Both the position numbers and the translations under genes were made by a program. From assembly GCA_017626325.1 (NCBI GenBank), contig JAGAIZ010000080.1, positions 1-64,000 of the forward strand: DNA of 64,000 bases. Reading direction: 5' to 3'. Positions 27,350-34,209 of this stretch are shown here, one piece after another. The notes under the pieces are model-generated. The model saw only the letters and a program-made list of their open reading frames with translations. It made no database searches and was not told the origin of the DNA. This DNA is from Lachnospiraceae bacterium. Lineage in GTDB: Bacteria > Bacillota > Clostridia > Lachnospirales > Lachnospiraceae. Each line of letters opens with the position of its first letter. Position 1 is the first letter of the stretch.

Positions 27350-30085
27350 TTATTGTTCTCTTTCTATCAGCCTTTGTATTTCATCATAGATATCTGTCTC
27401 ATACCGTTTCAGTATGACAGCTATTTTTTCAAAAAGCACCGAAGCGTCCGATATGTGGGCAAGTCCATAGAACTCCCGGACCTTCTGTTCCTGTTCATGA
27501 TCCACGCTGCGGTAATATTCTCTTCTGCATTTTAACAGATAACTTATCACTTCCCGCAATATAGTCTGATCCCTGCTGATTCTCTGCACATCGCCTGCCA
27601 TTGAACCCGGCTCTATATTTGCCTCCATAGCAATATACGCTCTTGTAAATTCAAGCGCTTTCATCTGCAGCCTGAGCACGTCCTCCTCAATGTCACTTTC
27701 AGATAATATTTCATTGTCGTTCCACCGAAAACAGTCTTCCTGTTGATCCTCCGGTTCCAGTTCCGCACTCATAACCGACATAATAACGGCCACCCTGGTC
27801 ACCAGCTTTGTTTCCTCAACTTCTTCCTCTGTATGCCCTGTCGTTCTTAATATTTCTATCAGATTACCAAGATAATCTTCCAGCGACAGCCGAAGCAGTA
27901 AGATACAACTCAGATCCGCATAGCATTCTTCCAGCAGGAACATCATGTCTTCTATTCCATTTGACGCAGTCAGCGCATGAGTACGAAATACCTTCACCCC
28001 CAGGAATGCATCTATGCATTGATCCAACTGCCTCCTCTGTTTCTCATAATATTGCTGCCGCCTTTCATAGCTGATTCTGCCGGCATCGATTGCTACGCTC
28101 ACATCTTTCCAGAGCAGCACTTCAAACAGGTCTTCCCTCTTAAGAAGTAAAATCTTATTGATCGCATCCCTCAGCAGCAATTTCAGCGTGGAAGTGTGCT
28201 GATAAAAAACTTCATAGTAATCTCTCTGCCTTTTTATGATATCTGCCGGCGTCGAAGGAGCATACTCTACTTTCACCAGATAATCCTCTTCCAAATGGTT
28301 GATAATATAGAATTGCAGCCAGCCGGCTATTTTCTCCTCCATTTCATTCCAGAATTCGCCTTTCAAACACTCCGGCGCAAATTCCTGAACATATCCGACA
28401 TGCTCTCTGATTCCAAGCATCACCATTCTGCTGCTTATTCTTATAATACTCTCGTATCTGTCTTCTCTCCTGCGTATTACCCTGCCGACAAAATGTGACA
28501 CCTCATGTCCTAAGGTAAAGAACATAATCTTAGGATTATATGCCTGGGATTCCGGTATTTCCACACGAAACAGATGATGGCTTTCTTTTGTCTGCAGCGT
28601 CTTCTCTGCATTATAATCACCGTCTGTGCCCTGATAAAGTTCTTTTACCTCTGTTTTCTCATTCATACCCGGGCATAACAGGAATTCATATTCTCCCACA
28701 TCGCCAATATTCAGAATCTGCTTCGCATAATACAGATAGGCATTATATAATGCCAGCAGCTTGGATGGAATGTCAAAATACCGAATGTTAAAATCCGTTA
28801 TCTGCTGATACACCCTGTCAGGCTTGGTAAAATTCTGCATACACAGCTTCACATATTTGATAAACTCATAAAATTCTACGGCATTGCCCTTTACACGCTC
28901 TCTCAGCCTGACAAACATCACTGTCGGCATCATAATCGTATAGAAACAGTAATCATTAAAAGGCTTCTCGGCATAATGAGAATATTCCGTCTTCCTCAAA
29001 GCGTTAATCAGCATCACGAGATTTTCACGTTCCGCAGCCGCGCTCGCCGTATTCTGCCCTTCATATATCGCCTGTACCTTTTCGTATAAGAAATCGCAAA
29101 TCGATTTCCTTGCGCAATTTGCCTCAGACGTCTTACAATGCTGCCCCGGCGTTTTGTTTGCTCCCTCGGGTATACTGTCTTCATCCGAACTTCTGGTCTG
29201 AATAGAATACAGCATCTTCGAGGTAATGGCGGCACCATATTTCTGCGAACACTCATTGGAATTGAACAACACTCCCGTTCCTTCCTTATACAGAGAAAGG
29301 AAATCTCTCCAAAGAACATTCTTAACTACAACCGCTTCATCCTCTGTTCCCAGCAGTCCGCATCTTTCCTTGTCAGCGTCGGATTTCTGCGCCTTCAGCA
29401 CTTGATCAATGCCTTCATATATACCTTTCACAGAACCGCTTTTTTTCTCAACGATTCTTAGTTCCATCTGCTTGATACTGCCCTCCACGAGTTTCCGACG
29501 GTTCTCATCTTCTATATATCGCCGGTTAATCGCAAGGATGCTGTAACTGTTGCAGATGCAGAATGGATGATTGTCTTGAATATCCTGATGCAGATTATTA
29601 ATAAAGTGTGTTCCGGTATCACAATATCTGCATTTAATTGCCAGAATCAGGTCGCTGTTATCCAGCGCATAATATGCGATCGTTCGAATATTCTCCGGTC
29701 TGTCCTGCAGCCCCAGCGCCTTCAATTCATCTTCTATATACTGTCTGCTCTCCAGATACCGCTGGTATTGAGATAACTCCCTGCTTTCAAACTGTATGAA
29801 GGAAACGAGCGTGAAAGGGAAATCACTTTCCCAGAACGCTTTATCCATCTTCTGATCCTGGTGGAAGCCAAAAAAGAACTGTGTCGAATAATCGGATTTT
29901 TGCCCTTCATATTGGGCTTTCAGAAAGAAAGTTTTCTCGAAAGATTCATCCGTGCCGATCGAAAATGCTTCTTCAACCGTCATACCGTCATGGTGTCCCA
30001 GCACTAAATACTCATAGTCACGCCTGCCGACGATTGCCGGCACATATTCATTATGTAATAAAACAGGTCTGCAAATCATCCCCAC
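27350..30085 (-). CDS. large HExxH zinc-metallopeptidase-like protein
   Basis: A 911-residue protein without signal peptide or membrane segment. A gluzincin-type site is visible: GHEVSH at about 525-530 (two His ligands and the catalytic Glu) and LEECYAD at about 716-722, the usual EExxAD type of third ligand. The N-terminal half (about 1-330) has several Cys pairs (IKCRYCD, FCICN) and is not recognised; the C-terminal part is helical. The GTG at 30085 has GAGGGG 5 bases upstream; an ATG two codons later is also possible. It is cotranscribed with the DAC-like gene (4-base gap) and preceded by a 73-residue protein and a terminator-like hairpin. It probably cleaves a cytosolic target when signalled; the target and the link to the cyclase are inference. 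Confidence 0.6.
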   Translation of the reverse strand: MGMICRPVLLHNEYVPAIVGRRDYEYLVLGHHDGMTVEEAFSIGTDESFEKTFFLKAQYEGQKSDYSTQFFFGFHQDQKMDKAFWESDFPFTLVSFIQFESRELSQYQRYLESRQYIEDELKALGLQDRPENIRTIAYYALDNSDLILAIKCRYCDTGTHFINNLHQDIQDNHPFCICNSYSILAINRRYIEDENRRKLVEGSIKQMELRIVEKKSGSVKGIYEGIDQVLKAQKSDADKERCGLLGTEDEAVVVKNVLWRDFLSLYKEGTGVLFNSNECSQKYGAAITSKMLYSIQTRSSDEDSIPEGANKTPGQHCKTSEANCARKSICDFLYEKVQAIYEGQNTASAAAERENLVMLINALRKTEYSHYAEKPFNDYCFYTIMMPTVMFVRLRERVKGNAVEFYEFIKYVKLCMQNFTKPDRVYQQITDFNIRYFDIPSKLLALYNAYLYYAKQILNIGDVGEYEFLLCPGMNEKTEVKELYQGTDGDYNAEKTLQTKESHHLFRVEIPESQAYNPKIMFFTLGHEVSHFVGRVIRRREDRYESIIRISSRMVMLGIREHVGYVQEFAPECLKGEFWNEMEEKIAGWLQFYIINHLEEDYLVKVEYAPSTPADIIKRQRDYYEVFYQHTSTLKLLLRDAINKILLLKREDLFEVLLWKDVSVAIDAGRISYERRQQYYEKQRRQLDQCIDAFLGVKVFRTHALTASNGIEDMMFLLEECYADLSCILLLRLSLEDYLGNLIEILRTTGHTEEEVEETKLVTRVAVIMSVMSAELEPEDQQEDCFRWNDNEILSESDIEEDVLRLQMKALEFTRAYIAMEANIEPGSMAGDVQRISRDQTILREVISYLLKCRREYYRSVDHEQEQKVREFYGLAHISDASVLFEKIAVILKRYETDIYDEIQRLIEREQ

Positions 30086-30127
30086 TAATGCCCCTCTCTT
30101 ATCTCCAATTCATCCGTTGTATCATAA

Positions 30128-30160
30128 AATAAGCCCACGCAACTTGTCCATGGGCTTATT
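30128..30160 (-). terminator. terminator-like hairpin between the small gene and the metallopeptidase gene
   Basis: AATAAGCCCA (30128-30137) pairs with TGGGCTTATT (30151-30160), a perfect 10-bp stem and 13-base loop. On the minus strand it is followed by TTTATGAT. It begins 3 bases after the small gene stop, inside the operon, so it probably lets only part of transcription continue. Confidence 0.6.
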
Positions 30161-30162
30161 CT

Positions 30163-30384
30163 TTAATACTCTATTTTTCCTATTCTAACAAATTCTCCCG
30201 GATTCCAGGGAGTTTTATTTGCCTTGGCATCTTCACTCGTACTCCTGCTGCTCTTACTAAGTCCGTCTACATCCACACAGGTGCTGCCCGGCGGATTCTG
30301 CATTCTCCTGATCTGCGCCAGGCAATCTATCCTGTACTCCGCATCCAAACCGCTGTATGAAATATTATAAATCTGTTTCCCCAT
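30163..30384 (-). CDS. 73-residue protein of unknown function heading the metallopeptidase/DAC operon
   Basis: The start at 30384 has AGGG 8 bases upstream; in-frame ATGs further up (30420) have no good site. The protein starts MGKQIYNISYSGLDAEYRID, has a short helix (CLAQIRRMQ), then a polar Ser/Asp/Lys-rich stretch and an NPGEFVRIGKIEY end. No signal peptide, membrane segment or known motif. It is first after the sigma-A promoter and ahead of the attenuating hairpin, so it should be made in excess over the two large proteins. It could be a substrate, inhibitor or scaffold of the metallopeptidase. This is inferred from order and stoichiometry only. Confidence 0.55.
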   Translation of the reverse strand: MGKQIYNISYSGLDAEYRIDCLAQIRRMQNPPGSTCVDVDGLSKSSRSTSEDAKANKTPWNPGEFVRIGKIEY

Positions 30385-30477
30385 CCAAGTGCCCTCTTTT
30401 CTCTTTCCTCCTAACATCATATGCGGTACGGCTCAAAAAGAAACTGCAATCTTCATCACATCCGCAATAACATTAAG

Positions 30478-30506
30478 ATATTATCACATTATCTACTATT
30501 CGTCAA
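30478..30506 (-). promoter_or_regulatory. sigma-A promoter of the small protein/metallopeptidase/DAC operon
   Basis: TTGACG (30501-30506), a 17-base spacer and TAATAT (30478-30483) on the minus strand, about 90 bases before the start at 30384. It is unlike the sigma-28 promoters of the neighbouring flagellin genes. The stretch between it and the flagellin-protease stop at 30726 is AT-rich and holds no gene I can support. Confidence 0.7.
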
Positions 30507-30725
30507 TATTAAATTTCGTTTATAGTTAAATCCTTTTTAACTCTGACAAGGCTGTTACAAATCATTTACTCTGAAAGAAAACAAAATAGTCTCATAGAAT
30601 GCTGCAAATATATTGTAACATGTTTATAGAGAAACTATACAACCAAAATTTGTCAAAATCAACGAATTATGTGTGATTTTTTTGTGTATTTTCTATAAAC
30701 GCCAACCGGTAATCCTTCTCACATC

Positions 30726-32675
30726 CTACCCCAGCAGCGACAGCACCATCTGCCCGTTCTGGTTCGCCTGAGACAGCACGGACGCCCCAGCCTGCTCCAG
30801 AATATTGATGTTGGAATAAGCTACCATCATTTCCGCGATGTCCGTGTCCCTGATCTGTGATTCCGCCGCCTGGGTGTTCTCCACGATATTGTCCAGATTC
30901 GCTATCGTATGTTCCATACGGTTCTGTACCGCGCCGTACTCCGAACGCATAGCCGATACGCACTGGATTGCGTTCTTATACTTATCGATTGCCTTCCCCG
31001 CATTCTCCATAGAGTCTACCTTCACGTCCCCGACACCCAGATCATTTGCAGAAAGCCTGAATGTACTGAACGCGATATGCTGCCCCGACTCCGCGCCTAC
31101 CTGCACGAACATACTGCCTGACCTCTGCACGGTTCCCTGATTGCCGCTTGTGGAGCCGCCCCATTTCGCCGCAGCGTCCGGATTGGCATTGCCGTTCCGG
31201 TCCAAGCCGCCTGTGGTAGTGGCCCCGCCGCCCGTATAGGTGTTCTTACCACCCAGATTATTCTGGTAATGGCTGCTCTGATCAACATTTAACACGAAAT
31301 AGGTGCTGGTACTTCCGCCCTGCAGAAGGGATGCCTTCGAACCAGACAATCCGTTCGGGGACGCGATGGAGCCGGTACCGCTGCCTATCGCCGCCACAAG
31401 ATCTTTGGTAAATTTCACGGCGTCTTTGGCAAAGCTCTGCTCGAAATCCAACAGATCGGAATACTTCCCCTTGGTCTGCCTGGAAATCGCCTGACCAAGC
31501 GAATAACCATCCTCGATGTCTTTCAGGATATTATCCAGCCCTTTGGCGATACCCGCAGCAGTTACCGCGCCGCTGCCGCCCGCGACATATCCCAGATACA
31601 TACTGGCGATATACCCCTGCGCATATGCATTGTAGGAATCCGAAGTATCTGTCAGCTCCGACAGCCAGGAAGCTATCTGTTTATCATTATTGAGCATTCC
31701 CGTGTGCGTCAGTTCCTGACAGTAGTTGATCGCTCCTCCGACCGCCTGCGCCGTTCCCTCGACGAACCACATCGGGAAAGAATCCGCGCCGCCAGTGCCC
31801 AGCATTCCGTTCGTTACCGCATCAAACATAACCGCGTGCGTCATCTCATGGGCTATCGTCGTCGCAAGATCGTCTGACATCGTTATCTTACCGCCGGTTT
31901 CAGTCAGATATTTCATATTGACCCCCAGTTGAAAAGCCGTACCGTTGGAAGATACATAGGCCAGCGTGGAATTGTTCTCATACACCATATTCAGACTGAT
32001 CTGCAGACCGGATACTGTAGGCACCGCCGATTGCGGAAGCGCAGACACGATATCGCCCAGCAGCTTCGGCATATAAGTATCTTTAATATCATTGGCAAAA
32101 GCCGCAAGCCCTGCCTGTGTGAAAGTCTTGCCCGCCGCTTTCGCGGAATTAATGGCCGATGTGAAATCCTGCATATCATAAGATATATAATCTTCTGACA
32201 AATAGATTATGTCCGAAAGCCCCCACGGCATACGAATCGCTCTGCCGGATGAAGCATTGGAAGAATCAAAAATACTTGTATTATTAAACTCGCTGTCTTT
32301 TGCGATTCTGTCTATTTCATTGTTCAGTTGTTTTAACTCTGCATAAATCGCGTTTCTTTCTTCCGCTGTATTCGTATCATTCGCCGCCTTAACTGCCAGT
32401 TCATTCGCCCTCTGGAGCATGTCCTGAACCTCGTTCAAGGCGCCCTCCGCGCTCTGTACGAAAGAAATGCCGTCCTGTGCGTTTAAGGACGCCTGCGAAA
32501 GCCCTCTGATCTGCCTTCGCATTTTCTCTGACAGAGACAATCCTGCCGCATCGTCCGCAGCACGATTAATCTTATAGCCGGAGGAAAGCTTCTCAGTATG
32601 TTTGCTTTTCTTCCCTGTTACCGCCGTCAGATTTCTCTCCGCATTCGCCGCCGATAAATTATGCTGAATCACCAT
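30726..32675 (-). CDS. flagellinolysin: flagellin with an inserted zinc-metallopeptidase domain
   Basis: A 649-residue flagellin. N-terminal D0/D1 (1-140: VIQHNLSAANAERNL, LSSGYKINRAADDAAGLSLSEKMRRQIRGL) and C-terminal D1/D0 (about 545-649: NRMEHTIANLDNIVENTQAAESQIRDTDIAEMM...QMVLSLLG) are intact. The hypervariable region (about 150-460) is a metallopeptidase with HEMTH at 276-280 (His276, Glu277, His280) and a third-ligand candidate Glu306 in FVEGTAQ. This is the architecture of flagellinolysins, flagellins shown elsewhere to form proteolytic filaments. A Gly/Ser/Asn-rich linker follows at about 465-530. The start at 32675 has GGAGG 8 bases upstream. It lies at the end of the flaG-fliD-fliS-fliT run. 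It probably assembles with the main flagellin and cleaves host or mucus proteins outside the cell. Confidence 0.88.
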   Translation of the reverse strand: MVIQHNLSAANAERNLTAVTGKKSKHTEKLSSGYKINRAADDAAGLSLSEKMRRQIRGLSQASLNAQDGISFVQSAEGALNEVQDMLQRANELAVKAANDTNTAEERNAIYAELKQLNNEIDRIAKDSEFNNTSIFDSSNASSGRAIRMPWGLSDIIYLSEDYISYDMQDFTSAINSAKAAGKTFTQAGLAAFANDIKDTYMPKLLGDIVSALPQSAVPTVSGLQISLNMVYENNSTLAYVSSNGTAFQLGVNMKYLTETGGKITMSDDLATTIAHEMTHAVMFDAVTNGMLGTGGADSFPMWFVEGTAQAVGGAINYCQELTHTGMLNNDKQIASWLSELTDTSDSYNAYAQGYIASMYLGYVAGGSGAVTAAGIAKGLDNILKDIEDGYSLGQAISRQTKGKYSDLLDFEQSFAKDAVKFTKDLVAAIGSGTGSIASPNGLSGSKASLLQGGSTSTYFVLNVDQSSHYQNNLGGKNTYTGGGATTTGGLDRNGNANPDAAAKWGGSTSGNQGTVQRSGSMFVQVGAESGQHIAFSTFRLSANDLGVGDVKVDSMENAGKAIDKYKNAIQCVSAMRSEYGAVQNRMEHTIANLDNIVENTQAAESQIRDTDIAEMMVAYSNINILEQAGASVLSQANQNGQMVLSLLG

Positions 32676-32700
32676 ATGATCTTCCTCCGTGAAACGATTC

Positions 32701-32718
32701 GTATTCTTCCATGAATAC
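32701..32718 (-). promoter_or_regulatory. candidate CsrA-binding hairpin in the flagellinolysin leader
   Basis: On the mRNA, GTATTC-ATGGAA-GAATAC: a 6-bp stem with the CsrA motif ANGGA in the loop, about 10 bases upstream of the Shine-Dalgarno GGAGG, which carries the second GGA. It has the same two-site layout as the main flagellin leader with a different stem sequence. Confidence 0.55.
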
Positions 32719-32780
32719 ACTGTTTATTTCCGTTGGCAGTATCCAGACGCTGTGCCTGTACGAGCATCCGGCAAATACCG

Positions 32781-33167
32781 TCAATCCCAGAACCCTGTCT
32801 GCCGTTTATCCAGATTCGCATTACCGCAATTCGGACATGCGATCGGTTCCTGCAGATTTATCTCCCGCACCGGGCTGCCGCATTTACCGCAGCGGGCGCC
32901 TAATGTTATTTTCTCCCCGTCCGCAGTCTCTATATCCACGGCAAGCAGACATGACAGTTCCCGGCATGATTCACAATAAAACACCTTCTGCTGCGCGCGG
33001 TAATCGCTGATCTTCCGCATATTGCATAAGCCCGTCCAAAGCTTCCGCTCTTCCTCATTCAGACAGGACGCTATCACATCCTGATTACCGGTCATCAGCC
33101 CGATGCCGACAGACATTTCATTCCGATAGCCGCATTTGCCGCACGACAACAATATTCTTTGTCCCAT
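32781..33167 (-). CDS. small multi-zinc-ribbon protein in the flagellar operon
   Basis: A 128-residue protein with four CxxC pairs: CGKC near residue 9, CESC near 65, CGKC near 93 and CPNC near 110. These would make two treble-clef or zinc-ribbon units. No catalytic motif or membrane segment is seen. It sits between the FliT-like chaperone gene and flagellinolysin on the same strand, with short gaps. It could be a zinc-binding chaperone or regulator for the metal-dependent flagellin next to it; that link is speculation from position. The family is not recognised. Confidence 0.65.
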   Translation of the reverse strand: MGQRILLSCGKCGYRNEMSVGIGLMTGNQDVIASCLNEEERKLWTGLCNMRKISDYRAQQKVFYCESCRELSCLLAVDIETADGEKITLGARCGKCGSPVREINLQEPIACPNCGNANLDKRQTGFWD

Positions 33168-33215
33168 AATCGCTCCTGTAATACTTCAAAAATAAGCTTC
33201 CTCTGTCTGCCAAGA

Positions 33216-33692
33216 CTATTTTTTGCTGTCATAGAACTGCGGCTGTACGCAGTTAAGATTATTCATACTGTTATAATAGCCTCTTGCAACCTTTGATTTC
33301 GAAACGCTCTGCTGAATGGAGGCTTTCTCTTTTCTGAACTGATTCTCTGCCATACGCTGATTCCGCATATTGCCGGCGTTGACCGTCACGATTTTGTCCG
33401 TAATCTGCTGGATCAGTTCCTGCATTCTTGTAATTTCCCGGCGGTATTTCTCTTTTCGGCCGATGATTTCTTCCCGAACCCGCTCGTACAGCGTTTCAAA
33501 TCCCTCATCCAGCTTATTGAGTTCCTCCACCAGCTTAGACTGAGCATCTACCGTCCGGCTAAACGCGTCCATATCGAAGCTCTCCTGTTTCAAAAGCTCC
33601 TCCTGCAAGTTATTCTGTTCAATGATCTGATCCAGAATCCTGTTCTTTTTCTCAAGACTCTGTGCCAAAATCTGTGCGCAATTCTGCTCCAT
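33216..33692 (-). CDS. FliT/FlgN-like flagellar chaperone
   Basis: A 158-residue, highly charged helical protein. It begins MEQNCAQILAQSLEKKNRIL and contains the long coiled-coil LDEGFETLYERVREEIIG, as in FlgN/FliT-type export chaperones. The start at 33692 is preferred because GGAG lies 5 bases upstream; an earlier in-frame start would overlap fliS. It follows fliS by about 35 bases. Likely client: FliD or the flagellinolysin downstream. Chaperones of this type have low sequence conservation, so the name rests on size, fold and context. Confidence 0.6.
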   Translation of the reverse strand: MEQNCAQILAQSLEKKNRILDQIIEQNNLQEELLKQESFDMDAFSRTVDAQSKLVEELNKLDEGFETLYERVREEIIGRKEKYRREITRMQELIQQITDKIVTVNAGNMRNQRMAENQFRKEKASIQQSVSKSKVARGYYNSMNNLNCVQPQFYDSKK

Positions 33693-33727
33693 GCATTCTC
33701 CATTTCCGCGCAGTCTGACTGCGCTTC

Positions 33728-34108
33728 CTACTGCCCCTGATGAGCACGTTTCATAACTTCCTTCCATGTATCACGCATACTGCGCAGATGGGTATTGACT
33801 TCTTCTAAGATTTCTTTGTCTTTCTTTACATTTGCTTCGAATAATCTTCGCAGCAAATACACATACACTCTGTCGAAATCCTCCCACACCGGATATTTAT
33901 GATCCAGCGTGTTGCGGAACTCTTCGATAATCCTCTGTGTTTTCATGATATTTTTATGGGCTTTCTCAATATCATGCTGTTCAATTCCCATAATGGCTAT
34001 GTTACAGAACTTAATTGCGCCTTCATATAACATCAGCGTCACCTCCGCTGGTGAGGCTGTTAATATTTTACTCTGATTATACTGCGCATATGGATTCTGT
34101 ATTGGCAT
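33728..34108 (-). CDS. fliS: flagellin export chaperone FliS
   Basis: A 126-residue helical protein with the FliS signature: N-terminal NPYAQYNQSKILTASPAEVTLMLYEGAIKF, then ALK-type helices and DFDRVYVYLLRRLFEANVKKD. It binds the C-terminal D0 helix of flagellin in the cytosol and keeps it export-competent; FliW competes for flagellin. The start at 34108 has GGAGGAGA 6-7 bases upstream. It lies downstream of fliD, separated by a hairpin. Confidence 0.93.
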   Translation of the reverse strand: MPIQNPYAQYNQSKILTASPAEVTLMLYEGAIKFCNIAIMGIEQHDIEKAHKNIMKTQRIIEEFRNTLDHKYPVWEDFDRVYVYLLRRLFEANVKKDKEILEEVNTHLRSMRDTWKEVMKRAHQGQ

Positions 34109-34174
34109 CGTTACTTCTCCTCCCTGATTTTCATCTTGCCTTGTTTTACGTGCGCCCAAGACGCATTTTATAAC

Positions 34175-34201
34175 AAGAATGCCCCTTTACGGGGCATTCT
34201 T
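34175..34201 (-). terminator. hairpin between fliD and fliS
   Basis: A perfect 11-bp stem (AAGAATGCCCC/GGGGCATTCTT) with a 5-base loop, starting 9 bases after the fliD stop. The following minus-strand bases (GTTATAAAATG) are only mildly U-rich, so it may be a partial terminator or an mRNA-stabilising stem. Confidence 0.55.
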
Positions 34202-34209
34202 AACGTTGA

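Noticed and set aside
25693-30384. Treating the DAC/metallopeptidase genes as flagellar because of their location.
   Set aside because: They have a sigma-A-type promoter, not sigma-28, and no flagellar export or assembly motifs.
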